The notes under the pieces are model-generated. The model saw nothing but the letters and a program-made list of their open reading frames with translations. It made no database searches and was not told where the DNA came from. Below, in pieces: positions 24,082 through 32,802 of a stretch of DNA of 40,852 bases. The translations under genes and the position numbers were made by a program. Source of the stretch: UBA1081 sp045535305 (GTDB taxonomy: Bacteria > Bacillota > Clostridia > Oscillospirales > Acutalibacteraceae); NCBI GenBank assembly GCA_045535305.1, contig JAZSLJ010000051.1, positions 1 through 40,852 of the forward strand, in the 5' to 3' direction. Numbering within the stretch: the first letter of the stretch is position 1; each line of letters begins with the position of its first letter.

Positions 24082-24600
24082 TCACTCCTTTATAAATGAA
24101 TCAAAGGTTTCTTTTTGTTCGGGTGTGATTGTGTAATAATTTTCCGTTGCTGTGTTGAAAAGGGTGTTTCCGATGACCGTATAAGTTAATTTGCCGCCTG
24201 TGTTGTATGTAAATACAACGGAATAGCTGTTTTCCGGTACGACTATGCTTGCGGATTCGTTCAGGGTGGAATTTTCGTTTATGATACTGTCTGTTACAGT
24301 GCATAATAGCATAATTTTTTTCGATTCCGTGTAAGAGCATATAAGATTGCCGTCATTATCAAAAAACTCAACGGTAACGGGGTAGATTACAACCTCGTCT
24401 GCAATTTCCTGATGTGCGTCATCGGCGGCGCTTTCACCTGCAGGCATCATTGCAGGCAGAATGAAAATTGAGTATGCACCAAGACAAATCAGAACGGGAA
24501 TACATATTGAGATTATACGGTTTCTTTTTTTTCTTTTTTCATTGATGCGTTCTTCGCTTCTGCGGAAAATTTCCGCTTTACGTTCCTCAAAACTTCTCAT
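24082..24600 (-). CDS. Putative anti-sigma or sigma-coupled bitopic protein, ECF operon gene 2
   Basis: 172 residues. A strongly charged cytoplasmic helix (MRSFEERKAEIFRRSEERINEKRKKR) is followed by one membrane helix (about 29-51) and a beta-rich outer domain. Its start codon overlaps the stop of the ECF sigma gene (ATGA), the typical coupling of a sigma factor and its regulator. It has no HxxxCxxC zinc anti-sigma motif. The MRSFEERKAEIFRRSEERI start is a pattern I associate with sigma-adjacent genes in Oscillospirales, so a membrane-bound regulator is likely but unproven. Confidence 0.72.
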   Translation of the reverse strand: MRSFEERKAEIFRRSEERINEKRKKRNRIISICIPVLICLGAYSIFILPAMMPAGESAADDAHQEIADEVVIYPVTVEFFDNDGNLICSYTESKKIMLLCTVTDSIINENSTLNESASIVVPENSYSVVFTYNTGGKLTYTVIGNTLFNTATENYYTITPEQKETFDSFIKE

Positions 24601-25148
24601 AAGTACATCTCGCCCTCCTCTCCCAGAATGGCACGAAGCCTGCCCTTTGCCCTGTAAAGAAGATTGTCAACCTGTTTTTTGTTCTTTTTAAGGATTTTGG
24701 CGGTTTCGCTGTATGAAAGACCTTCAAAATAAACAAGATGAACTGCAATTTTCATTTCTTCGGGCAATTCTTCAATGGCTTTATTGACTTTTTTCTTCAT
24801 TTCATTTTTACAAATATATTCTTCAAGAGAATATGTGTCTGTAAGTTCATTTTCAACTTCCGACAATTCAACGGTTTTGAATTTGTTTATGTGTTTTATG
24901 TAATTGAGTGCACGGCTTCTGCCTATCATAAATAAATATGTTTTGAGGGTAACTTTAAAATTATATCTGTGCTTGTGTACAATTAAATCTGAAAATGCGT
25001 CTATTGCAATATCCTCTGCGGCGGTGATATCGTTTACATAACGGTTGATAAAAAATACAAGATTGTTAAAATATTCGTGCATTATTTCATCAAAAGCACT
25101 TTCATCACCGTCAAGAAAACGGCGGTAGTAAATAGAACCGTTATCCAT
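24597..25148 (-). CDS. ECF-type RNA polymerase sigma factor
   Basis: 183 residues with the two ECF regions: sigma2 (YYRRFLDGDESAFDEIMHEYFNNLVFFINRYVNDITAAEDIAIDAFSDLI) and sigma4 with a helix-turn-helix (ELPEEMKIAVHLVYFEGLSYSETAKILKKNKKQVDNLLYRAKGRLRAIL). Region 1 and region 3 are absent, as in ECF factors. ATG 25148 is chosen because GGGGG lies nine bases upstream; a longer frame from 25178 overlaps that site. It starts a four-gene leftward unit with spacers of -4, 6 and 15 bases. An autoregulated envelope-stress role is plausible; the promoter recognised cannot be deduced. Confidence 0.9.
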   Translation of the reverse strand: MDNGSIYYRRFLDGDESAFDEIMHEYFNNLVFFINRYVNDITAAEDIAIDAFSDLIVHKHRYNFKVTLKTYLFMIGRSRALNYIKHINKFKTVELSEVENELTDTYSLEEYICKNEMKKKVNKAIEELPEEMKIAVHLVYFEGLSYSETAKILKKNKKQVDNLLYRAKGRLRAILGEEGEMYL

Positions 25149-25243
25149 AAACAATACCCCCTTTTTTTGCCCTTTCACTTATTATACAACTGATAATTGA
25201 AAAGTCCTTATTTATTATAGCATAAAATTATAAAAAATAAAAC

Positions 25244-25261
25244 CGCACAAAAAGTGCGGCG
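25244..25261 (-). terminator. Terminator of the DUF3592-like gene
   Basis: On the minus strand CCGCAC-TTTTT-GTGCGG is followed by TTTTATTTTTT, a clear intrinsic terminator a few bases after the stop at 25268. It separates this gene from the ECF operon downstream. Confidence 0.85.
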
Positions 25262-25267
25262 AATGAA

Positions 25268-25849
25268 TTATCTTTGTAAAAGTGCAAAGAGGTCGTATTT
25301 GAATATAAAAAATGATACAATACCCGCAACCATAAGAATTATACCAAATATGACAAAATCTTTATTATGCTTTAAGAGCTTGGGGAAAACGATATTGCAC
25401 TGCGGCTTGTTCGGGTTAATATAAATACGGTAGGACTTGTCCGCAACTAAAATATTTGAAGATAGTGTTTGCTGTGATGTTGCTTTGTAGTATTCTCCCT
25501 CGTATGTATAGGAAAATACGGGACGGGTTGTTCCTTTTCTTTGGGTACAGTATAAACACACGGCGTTAATCTGATGTGAGCATTTGCGTGCTAAATTCAA
25601 ATCATATAATCCCCAGAGCAAAATGGGTATGCTTATGCTTGTCAAAAAAATCGGAAGCATCATATTTATGTTATCCACAAAAGGTAAAATGATAACATCA
25701 ATGCCAACAACAACAAATACGATCGACATTATCTGCGTTTTTCCGATTGTTCTGGGTTTTTGCTGTCTGAAAAAATCATACAACGCTAAACCCAAGCTGC
25801 AAACTATAAAGAAAACCCCTGAGAGTATAAGTCCAAAATCATCATACAT
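25268..25849 (-). CDS. DUF3592-like membrane protein
   Basis: 193 residues with four predicted membrane helices: about 6-27, 42-60, 64-82 and 165-186. A cytosolic or outer loop reads RPVFSYTYEGEYYKATSQQ...YRIYINPNKPQ, which is the typical DUF3592 pattern (PxxxYxYxGxxY...VxVxYxPxxP). Such proteins are common, often near membrane stress genes, with no known activity. Cysteines CSHQINAVCLYC lie before the loop. AGAGGTGAG precedes the ATG. It is monocistronic: terminator on one side and the divergent nifJ gene on the other. Confidence 0.75.
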   Translation of the reverse strand: MYDDFGLILSGVFFIVCSLGLALYDFFRQQKPRTIGKTQIMSIVFVVVGIDVIILPFVDNINMMLPIFLTSISIPILLWGLYDLNLARKCSHQINAVCLYCTQRKGTTRPVFSYTYEGEYYKATSQQTLSSNILVADKSYRIYINPNKPQCNIVFPKLLKHNKDFVIFGIILMVAGIVSFFIFKYDLFALLQR

Positions 25850-25981
25850 AATTGCTCACCTCTTTATATACATAATATCATATTGTTCGGCGGCGTTCAA
25901 TATAAAAGATGCTTTGTGAAAAATTTGTCAATCTATATCAAAAAACACGAAAAATTTATTATTTTTTGCATTAAATACTAC

Positions 25982-26010
25982 TTTACATTTTTAATGTTAA
26001 GTGTTATTAT
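25982..26010 (+). promoter_or_regulatory. Promoter of the PFOR gene
   Basis: TTTACA (25982-25987), 17-nt spacer, TATTAT (26005-26010); start near 26017, leader about 50 nt with AAGGAGG as ribosome site (26049-26055). Confidence 0.72.
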
Positions 26011-26065
26011 GATAGTTGGTGAAATACATTATAACCGTATAATTATTCAAGGAGGAAATATATCC

Positions 26066-29000
26066 ATGGCAAGAAAAATGAAAACTATGGACGGTAACAA
26101 CGCTGCGGCTCACGTGTCTTATGCGTTTACCGAAGTAGCGGGTATTTATCCCATCACACCTTCAAGCCCCATGGCTGACTATGTTGACCAGTGGTCTGCT
26201 CAGGGACTTAAAAACATTTTCGGCACAACAGTAAAGGTTTCAGAAATGGAATCCGAAGCAGGTGCTGCAGGTACAGTTCACGGCTCACTTAATGCCGGTG
26301 CTCTTACCACAACCTACACAGCTTCACAGGGTCTTCTTCTTATGATCCCCAATATGTACAAAATCGCAGGTGAGCTTCTTCCCTGTGTATTCCACGTATC
26401 AGCTCGTTGTGTAGCATCTCACGCTCTTAACATTTTCGGCGATCATTCCGACGTTTATGCTTGCCGTCAGACAGGCTTCGCTATGCTTGCTGAAACAAAC
26501 ACACAGGAAGTTATGGACCTTGGTGCTGTTGCTCACCTTGCATCAATCAAGGGCAGAGTTCCTTTCATCAACTTCTTTGACGGTTTCAGAACAACTCATG
26601 AGCTTCAGAAGATTGAAGTATGGGATTTTGACGATCTTAAAGAAATGTGCGATATGGATGCTGTTGATGCATTCCGTAAGAGAGCACTTAACCCCGAGCA
26701 CCCCGTAATGCGCGGTTCTCACGAAAACGGCGACATCTTCTTCCAGCACCGTGAAGCTTGTAACAAGTACTATGATGCTATGCCCGAAATCGTTGAAGAA
26801 TACATGGACAAGGTTAATGCTAAGCTCGGCACAAACTACAAGCTTTTCAACTACTACGGCGCACCCGATGCAGACAGAGTTATCGTTGCTATGGGTTCAA
26901 TCTGCGACGTTGCAGAAGAAGTTATCGATTACCTCACAGCTCAGGGCGAAAAAGTTGGTCTTGTTAAAGTAAGACTTTACAGACCCTTCTCAACAGAAAA
27001 GCTTATTGAAGCTATCCCCGCAACAGCAAAGAAGATTGCTGTTCTTGACAGAACAAAGGAACCCGGTTCTATCGGTGAGCCTCTTTACATGGACGTTGTT
27101 ACAGCTCTTGCATCAAAGGGTATTGTAAAGACAGTTGTAGGCGGCAGATACGGTCTCGGTTCAAAGGATACTCCTCCTTCAAGCGTATTCGCAGTATTCG
27201 AGGAGCTTGCTAAGGATCAGCCCAAGGCACAGTTCACACTTGGTATCACTGACGACGTTACAATGCTTTCTCTTGAAGAGAAGCCCGCTCCCAACACAGC
27301 AGCAGAAGGCACAATCGAGTGCAAGTTCTGGGGTCTCGGCGGCGACGGTACAGTTGGTGCTAACAAAGACTCTATCAAAATCATCGGCGACCATACAGAT
27401 AAGTACGTTCAGGCTTACTTCCAGTATGACTCAAAGAAGACCGGTGGTATTACAATTTCACACCTTCGTTTCGGTGATCAGCCCATCAAGAGCCCCTACT
27501 ACATCAACAAGGCAGACTTCGTTGCTTGCCATAACCCCTCATACGTAGAAAAAGGCTTCAAGATGGTTCAGGACGTTAAACCCGGCGGTGTATACCTTAT
27601 CAACTGCCAGTGGAGTCCTGAAGAGCTTGCTGAAAAGCTTGATGCTGCTTCAAAGCGTTACATCGCACAGAACAACATTCAGCTTTACACAGTTAATGCT
27701 ATTGATATCGCTGCTCAGATCGGTCTCGGCAAGCGTACAAATACAGTTCTTCAGTCTGCTTTCTTCTCACTTGCAAAGGTTCTTCCTGCTGAGGAAGCTA
27801 TCGGCTACATGAAGGAAAAAGCTCAGAAGTTCATGAAGAAGGGTAAAGAAATCGTTGAAATGAACGAAAAGGCAATCGACATGGGCGCATCTGCTTATGT
27901 TAAGATTGACGTACCCGCTGATTGGGCAAATGTTGCTGATGCAGATGCTGCAACAGTTGCAGGCGATTCAAAGCTTGTAAAGATGGTTAACAACATTATG
28001 AATCCCGTTGGCAGAATGGATGGCGATTCAATTCCCGTTTCAACATTCGTTGACCATGCAGACGGTACATTTGAACAGGGCGCATCCGCATACGAGAAGC
28101 GCGGCGTTGCAGTTATGGTTCCCGAATGGAACGCAGAAACCTGTGCAAAGTGTAACAAGTGTTCATTTGTATGTCCTCATGCTACAATCCGTCCCTTCGC
28201 TATGACAGAAGAAGAGGTTGCAGCTGCTCCCGCAGGACTTGAAGTATCTCCCAAGCCCATTCCCAAGACAGCTTACAAATATACTCTTGCAGTATCTCCC
28301 ATGGATTGTATGGGTTGCGGCGTATGTATCGGCGTATGTCCCACAAATTCACTCAAGATGGTTGCAAGAGAAACTCAGGACGCAAAGCAGGAAATCTTCG
28401 ATTACTGTGTAGCTAATGTATCAGAGAAGGAAGAAGTTTCTTCTGCTGCTACAGTTATTGCTTCTCAGTACAAGAAGCCTCTCCTTGAGTTCTCAGGCTC
28501 TTGTGCAGGTTGTGCTGAAACAGCTTATGCAAGACTTATCACTCAGCTCTTCGGCGACAGAATGTACATCTCTAACGCAACAGGTTGTTCATCAATCTGG
28601 GGTGGTCCTGCAGCAACATCTCCTTACACAGTAGATGCTAAGGGTCATGGTCCCGCTTGGGCAAACTCACTCTTTGAAGACAACGCTGAGCACGGTTACG
28701 GTATGTACCTTGGTCAGGAGGCTGTTCGTGAGAGCCTTATGGCTGAAGTTGAAGCTATGGCTGCTTCTGATGAAGCTCCCGCAGAGTTCAAGGCAGCTGC
28801 TGAAAAGTATCTTGCTACAAAGAACGACGGTAAAGCTAACGCTGAAGCTACAAAGGAACTCGTTGCAGCTCTTGAAGCAGGCGCAGCAAACGGTTGCGAC
28901 AAGTGCGCATCTGTTCTTAAGAATAAAGAATTCCTCTCCAAGAAGTCTGTATGGATCTTCGGTGGCGACGGTTGGGCTTACGATATCGGCTTCGGCGGTC

Positions 29001-29608
29001 TTGACCATGTTCTTGCTATGGGCAGAGACGTAAACGTTATGGTATTCGATACAGAAGTTTACTCCAACACTGGCGGACAGGCTTCAAAGGCTTCTCAGGT
29101 AGGTCAGGTTGCTCAGTTCGCAGCAGCAGGTAAGGGCGTTTCCAAGAAGAGCCTTGCAGAAATCGCAATGTCTTACGGTTATGTTTACGTTGCTCAGATT
29201 GCTATGGGTGCTGATATGAACCAGACAATCAAGGCAATCGCAGAAGCAGAAGCTTACAACGGACCTTCACTTATCATCGGCTACTCACCCTGTGAGATGC
29301 ACTCAATCAAGGGCGGTATGGTAAATTGCCAGGCTGAAATGAAGAAGGCTGTTGATTGCGGTTACTGGAATATGTTCAGATACAATCCCGCACTCAAGGC
29401 AGAAGGCAAGAATCCCTTCACTCTTGACAGCAAGGAGCCCGCAACAGATGCTTACCGTGCATTCCTTCTCAACGAAGCTCGTTATGCATCACTTACTCGT
29501 TCCTTCCCCGAAAGAGCAGAAGAACTCTTCGCACAGTCCGAGAGACTTGCACAGGACAGATATGCTCACCTTGCAAAGCTCAAAGCACTTTACAGCATCG
29601 ACGAATAA
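26066..29608 (+). CDS. nifJ: Pyruvate:ferredoxin (flavodoxin) oxidoreductase
   Basis: 1180 residues, a full-length single-chain PFOR that converts pyruvate and CoA to acetyl-CoA and CO2 while reducing ferredoxin, the central step of clostridial fermentation. The N-terminus shows DGNNAAAHVSYAFTEVAGIYPITPSSPMA, domain II HVSARCVASHALNIFGDHSDV, the ferredoxin domain two [4Fe-4S] groups (CAKCNKCSFVCP near 692 and CMGCGVCIGVCP near 747), and the TPP domain Cys near 812, 815 and 840 (SCAGCAE, ATGCSS), with GGDGWAYDIGFGGLDHVLA and EVYSNTGGQASKA. ATG 26066 follows AAGGAGG; a longer frame upstream is not real. The codons are strongly biased compared with neighbours, suggesting high expression. Related 2-oxoacid oxidoreductases are possible, but the length and motifs fit PFOR. 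Confidence 0.97.
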   Translation: MARKMKTMDGNNAAAHVSYAFTEVAGIYPITPSSPMADYVDQWSAQGLKNIFGTTVKVSEMESEAGAAGTVHGSLNAGALTTTYTASQGLLLMIPNMYKIAGELLPCVFHVSARCVASHALNIFGDHSDVYACRQTGFAMLAETNTQEVMDLGAVAHLASIKGRVPFINFFDGFRTTHELQKIEVWDFDDLKEMCDMDAVDAFRKRALNPEHPVMRGSHENGDIFFQHREACNKYYDAMPEIVEEYMDKVNAKLGTNYKLFNYYGAPDADRVIVAMGSICDVAEEVIDYLTAQGEKVGLVKVRLYRPFSTEKLIEAIPATAKKIAVLDRTKEPGSIGEPLYMDVVTALASKGIVKTVVGGRYGLGSKDTPPSSVFAVFEELAKDQPKAQFTLGITDDVTMLSLEEKPAPNTAAEGTIECKFWGLGGDGTVGANKDSIKIIGDHTDKYVQAYFQYDSKKTGGITISHLRFGDQPIKSPYYINKADFVACHNPSYVEKGFKMVQDVKPGGVYLINCQWSPEELAEKLDAASKRYIAQNNIQLYTVNAIDIAAQIGLGKRTNTVLQSAFFSLAKVLPAEEAIGYMKEKAQKFMKKGKEIVEMNEKAIDMGASAYVKIDVPADWANVADADAATVAGDSKLVKMVNNIMNPVGRMDGDSIPVSTFVDHADGTFEQGASAYEKRGVAVMVPEWNAETCAKCNKCSFVCPHATIRPFAMTEEEVAAAPAGLEVSPKPIPKTAYKYTLAVSPMDCMGCGVCIGVCPTNSLKMVARETQDAKQEIFDYCVANVSEKEEVSSAATVIASQYKKPLLEFSGSCAGCAETAYARLITQLFGDRMYISNATGCSSIWGGPAATSPYTVDAKGHGPAWANSLFEDNAEHGYGMYLGQEAVRESLMAEVEAMAASDEAPAEFKAAAEKYLATKNDGKANAEATKELVAALEAGAANGCDKCASVLKNKEFLSKKSVWIFGGDGWAYDIGFGGLDHVLAMGRDVNVMVFDTEVYSNTGGQASKASQVGQVAQFAAAGKGVSKKSLAEIAMSYGYVYVAQIAMGADMNQTIKAIAEAEAYNGPSLIIGYSPCEMHSIKGGMVNCQAEMKKAVDCGYWNMFRYNPALKAEGKNPFTLDSKEPATDAYRAFLLNEARYASLTRSFPERAEELFAQSERLAQDRYAHLAKLKALYSIDE

Positions 29609-29628
29609 TCGAATGTTATAATAAAATT

Positions 29629-29661
29629 GACCTCGGTGTAACAACCGGGGTCTGTTTTTAT
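29629..29661 (+). terminator. Terminator after PFOR
   Basis: GACCTCGGT (29629-29637) pairs with ACCGGGGTC (29644-29652) with one G-U pair and a six-base loop, followed by TGTTTTTATTATTTT. Confidence 0.85.
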
Positions 29662-29729
29662 TATTTTAAAATTTTTGATATTTCAATAAGTTTTTTTCTT
29701 ATCCTGTGAACACATTTTCCGAAATTTTC

Positions 29730-29759
29730 TTGCAAGTTTGTATTTTGATATGGTACAAT
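29730..29759 (+). promoter_or_regulatory. Promoter of the two-gene membrane-protein unit
   Basis: TTGCAA (29730-29735), 18-nt spacer, TACAAT (29754-29759) with a TGG just before the -10 (extended -10). Start near 29766, only about 22 bases before the ATG. Confidence 0.55.
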
Positions 29760-29787
29760 TTATTTATACATAAAGGAGGCGGATAAA

Positions 29788-30489
29788 ATGACTGAAAATA
29801 AAGCTTTTAAAGTTGGTCTTACAGTATCTTGTTTTATGCTTTTGATTCCGATTGTATACATAATCGTCTGTTTATTAAATAGTTATATTGTATCAGGCAT
29901 TATCTTGTTGATTCCTGTTATCCCTTTTGTGCTGTCTTTGACTTTAGTTCTGATTAAAAAAATCCCGAATATCGTCAAAGTGATTTTGCCCATATTGATT
30001 CTTTTAGTTACTTTGTGCGTATTTTTGTTTTTTAGTTTTTTTGGTGTTACTATTGAGTTCAGAGCATATGACGGTGAAGAAGAAATCAACGGATATTATA
30101 CTGATTTTAACTTTGATAAATTTGGAGAGTACGAAAGTATCTCAAATTATAAATATCGTGAAATCAGCATTTTTCCGTGTGAATCAGATTCAACCATTCT
30201 TAAATATAATAAGGATAATTTTAAAAAATTAAAGCAAGATATTAATTCAACTTATACATTTTACGGTGATAAGTGTTTTGAGTTTGAAGACTTTGATTTT
30301 TATGTAATAAATATTAATGACTATCCCACAGAAATTGAATTGGTCGGAGTAAATAATGAGTCCTGCGAAATTGCCTATGTAACATTTATATCTTCAGAAA
30401 TAACATTAGATTACGATGATATAGAACCGATAGAGGAGTTCTTGAATTTTTATTGCGGTTGGAAATATATTTTGAAAGAAAGAAGTTAA
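29788..30489 (+). CDS. Small multi-helix membrane protein of unknown function
   Basis: 233 residues. Three N-terminal membrane helices (about 8-31, 33-53 and 58-82) are followed by a ~140-residue soluble, acidic C-terminal region rich in Asp, Glu and Tyr (FGEYESISNYKYREISIFPCESDSTILKYNKDNFKKLKQD). I do not recognise a family. AAAGGAGG precedes the ATG. The gene directly downstream (28-bp spacer) also encodes a membrane protein with an acidic outer domain, so they probably act together. Base composition is like the chromosome. Confidence 0.68.
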   Translation: MTENKAFKVGLTVSCFMLLIPIVYIIVCLLNSYIVSGIILLIPVIPFVLSLTLVLIKKIPNIVKVILPILILLVTLCVFLFFSFFGVTIEFRAYDGEEEINGYYTDFNFDKFGEYESISNYKYREISIFPCESDSTILKYNKDNFKKLKQDINSTYTFYGDKCFEFEDFDFYVININDYPTEIELVGVNNESCEIAYVTFISSEITLDYDDIEPIEEFLNFYCGWKYILKERS

Positions 30490-30517
30490 AACATTAATAA
30501 ACAAAGGAGAATGAATA

Positions 30518-31417
30518 ATGGATATGTTTGAATTTCTTAATTTTATGCTTTATTCCCTGTTGTTGTTGGGTATGTTTGAAATTTTGACGGCAGTATTTGT
30601 ATTACTGTTTATGCATTATTCTGCAAAGTACAGAAATCAGAAGCTTTCCACAGGTTGGTATGTCTGCGGAATTCTTTTCGGATTATGGACTGTTATTGTG
30701 TTTCTTATCAAAAGAAAAGATTTTCCAGGTCCGGAGGCAAAGAAATGTATTCAATGCAGTAACAACTATCCCGACAGTTTTCAGGAATGTCCCAACTGTC
30801 ATATTGCTTTGCCCGAAATCAATCTTGATGAAAAGAGAAAGCAGAAAAAACTCAGCCGAGGTTTTGGTATTGCATATGTAATTACATATATAGTAGTAAT
30901 AACTGTCGGTATATCTTTTGGCATTTATATGAGTGAATGCATTTATGATTATATCGACTATCTTGATGTTGATGACAGAATATCCGTAGACGGTGTTTTC
31001 TATGATAAAACGGGAAACAGCTATGAAGATGATGATAGTGTTTTGCTCTATGACGAAGACGGACATACATATTTATACACCGTTGAAGCAGATGCAGATG
31101 AAGCGTTTGACTATGAGAAAACTTACTATATACGTGATGACGGTAAAAAGTATGTCTCATATAATTGCTATGTAACAGAGGACGGCTGGTTCTATTGTGA
31201 TAAGGCATTTATTCTGGAGCTGTACTCCGTTGACACAAGCACAATGACCCAGGAAGAGCTTGATGAATATTACGACAGCCTTATGAATGATGATGAAGAA
31301 TATAAATATTATGACTATCCTTTTGTGGATAGAGAGGGTAATATTTATTATAGTGCCGATGAAGCATCCTGGAATGAAAAAGGCGAGCTTATAACGGCGA
31401 AAAATGATATTAGTTAA
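30518..31417 (+). CDS. Membrane protein with internal zinc ribbon
   Basis: 299 residues. Two helices (about 6-32 and 45-64) lead to a zinc ribbon CIQCSNN...FQECPNC (CxxC-x8-CxxC, near 77-92), a third helix (about 112-135), and a very acidic outer domain of ~160 residues, rich in Asp-Gly and Tyr (VDGVFYDKTGNSYEDDD, VLLYDEDGHTYLY, FVDREGNIYY) that looks repetitive. The topology recalls zinc-ribbon sensor-like proteins, but the function is unknown. It is preceded by AAAGGAGAATG and has a strong terminator after it. Confidence 0.7.
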   Translation: MDMFEFLNFMLYSLLLLGMFEILTAVFVLLFMHYSAKYRNQKLSTGWYVCGILFGLWTVIVFLIKRKDFPGPEAKKCIQCSNNYPDSFQECPNCHIALPEINLDEKRKQKKLSRGFGIAYVITYIVVITVGISFGIYMSECIYDYIDYLDVDDRISVDGVFYDKTGNSYEDDDSVLLYDEDGHTYLYTVEADADEAFDYEKTYYIRDDGKKYVSYNCYVTEDGWFYCDKAFILELYSVDTSTMTQEELDEYYDSLMNDDEEYKYYDYPFVDREGNIYYSADEASWNEKGELITAKNDIS

Positions 31418-31424
31418 CAGTTGA

Positions 31425-31459
31425 GAAAGGTACATTGCAAGATGTACCTTTCATTTTTT
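31425..31459 (+). terminator. Strong intrinsic terminator
   Basis: GAAAGGTACAT (31425-31435) pairs perfectly with ATGTACCTTTC (31442-31452) around TGCAAG, then ATTTTTTTAT. It lies between two convergent genes. Confidence 0.92.
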
Positions 31460-31731
31460 TATAAGTCCTGCAAATCGGCATTTGACATATCATTTTCTGC
31501 GTTATCTCTGCCTAAATCCGTATCAATAATTCCGTGTGCGGGAGAAATCGGTTTTTCATTTTTCATTTGGTGGTGAAAAACCTTCTGATTCGGTGCGTGC
31601 GTGTTTGCTATTATCGGATTTGCTTTTTCTTTTGCGTTTTTTGCTTTGCCTTGAAGCTCCGGCACTGCTGCTTGTTCATTTTTTGGCTTTGTGTGTGTAA
31701 CATCGGGTCGTTTCATTCCCTTTTTTGCCAT
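31459..31731 (-). CDS. Small basic conserved protein of unknown function
   Basis: 90 residues, no membrane helix and no cysteine. The sequence opens MAKKGMKRPDVTHTKPKN, continues with VPELQGKAKNAKEKANPIIANTHAPNQKVFHH, and ends acidic. I recall Firmicutes relatives with the same MAKKGMKRP start and QGKAK...KANPII core, but cannot name the family. The even spacing of Lys, His and Pro suggests an unstructured nucleic-acid or protein tail binder. GAGGTGAT lies before the ATG, so it is a real gene. It is convergent with the previous unit. Confidence 0.7.
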   Translation of the reverse strand: MAKKGMKRPDVTHTKPKNEQAAVPELQGKAKNAKEKANPIIANTHAPNQKVFHHQMKNEKPISPAHGIIDTDLGRDNAENDMSNADLQDL

Positions 31732-31854
31732 TTAATATCACCTCAATTTTATTATTTGCGTAAATAAGTGCATTATTTTTAATCAATTTTGTAAAAAATC
31801 AGTTTTTCCCGCTTCTTGTGTATGTTTTTACACCGTTAAAGCACGGTTTTTACA

Positions 31855-31883
31855 TTGTTGAAGAAAATTCACTGTGATAAAAT
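31855..31883 (+). promoter_or_regulatory. Possible promoter and structured leader of the VWA gene
   Basis: TTGTTG (31855-31860), 17-nt spacer, TAAAAT (31878-31883); the -35 is weak. The leader to 31971 contains AACCGC-AG-GCGGTT and GGGC-TTT-GCCC small stems. No known riboswitch is recognised. Confidence 0.4.
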
Positions 31884-31971
31884 CAATATGCAAGTTAACC
31901 GCAGGCGGTTTGAGCCTGAGGCAGACTTAATTTTAAATTTATAGGGCTTTGCCCGGAAAGAGGTAATATTT

Positions 31972-32787
31972 ATGTCAGATGATTTTATGGTTGATGGTTT
32001 TGATGGTATGGATGACGGTGTTTTTTCAGATTATATAGAGGAATCTTCCGTTAATCCGGAGTCTGCACTTGCTACTCAGCTGAGTGCTTTGGATACTTAT
32101 GCAGACCTTGTTTATTGTATTGATTTAACAGGCAGTATGGCTCCTATTATAAGAAAGGTTAAACAGACTGCAAGAACTTTGCATCAGGAGTTGCAAAAGA
32201 AAATGAGAGAAAACTATAACAGAGAAATTATACAGTTGCGCATTAAAGTTATCGGTTTTCGAGATATTTATGTGGACGGCTCTCTTGCTTTTGAAGAATC
32301 GCGATTTTTTAATCTGCCTGCAGAAACAGATGAATTTCAGGATTTTGTTGATAAGCTGGAGGCGAAGGGTGGCGGAGATATTCCCGAAAGCTCTCTTGAA
32401 GCAATCGCTAAGGCTATGCAGGTAGATTGGTGCAGAACTATTGACGATTCTATCAGAAAGCGTCATGTTATCGTTCTTTTTACAGATGCTTCTGCTCATC
32501 CTTTGGAAAAAGCCTTTAGCTATACAGGTACAAATTATCCTGCAAATATGCCTGATTCTTACTCAAGTCTTGTTGATATGTGGTTTAATCAGAATTCTGA
32601 AATCCCCGTAACTATTGATCAGACGGCAAAGCGTATAGCGATATTTGCTCCTGAAGGTCTTGAACCCTGGGGAAATTTAAGTGAGGATTTTAATGTATCA
32701 TATTTCCAGCCTATAGATCCCAATAACGGAGGTGTAGATATTACAACAAAAGAAATCATTATAATGCTTAGTGAAACTCTGTCATAA
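31972..32787 (+). CDS. von Willebrand factor A (VWA) domain protein
   Basis: 271 residues, cytoplasmic (no signal, no helix). The metal-site motif DLTGS (51-55, DxTxS) sits after the strand ADLVYCI; KRHVIVLFTDAS and GGGDIPESSLEAIAKAM complete the VWA fold, with Asp-containing positions suited to a MIDAS. Intracellular VWA proteins often pair with TerY/TerD-type, kinase or AAA+ partners, but no partner is adjacent here. The N-terminus (~45 residues) is acidic and probably disordered. AAAGAGG precedes the ATG. A strong terminator follows, so it is monocistronic. Confidence 0.85.
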   Translation: MSDDFMVDGFDGMDDGVFSDYIEESSVNPESALATQLSALDTYADLVYCIDLTGSMAPIIRKVKQTARTLHQELQKKMRENYNREIIQLRIKVIGFRDIYVDGSLAFEESRFFNLPAETDEFQDFVDKLEAKGGGDIPESSLEAIAKAMQVDWCRTIDDSIRKRHVIVLFTDASAHPLEKAFSYTGTNYPANMPDSYSSLVDMWFNQNSEIPVTIDQTAKRIAIFAPEGLEPWGNLSEDFNVSYFQPIDPNNGGVDITTKEIIIMLSETLS

Positions 32788-32802
32788 GCTTAAATCTAAC
32801 AA

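Noticed and set aside
25671..25679. Exact canonical DnaA box TTATCCACA
   Set aside because: A single copy inside the DUF3592-like coding sequence, 19 kb from dnaA, without neighbours or trio; expected by chance.
25883..26065. N-terminal extension of PFOR
   Set aside because: It covers the promoter and ribosome site; the family N-terminus starts at ATG 26066.
28635..29033. Long overlapping frames inside the PFOR gene
   Set aside because: Shadows caused by strong codon bias; low-complexity products of Leu, Ser and Gln with no motif.
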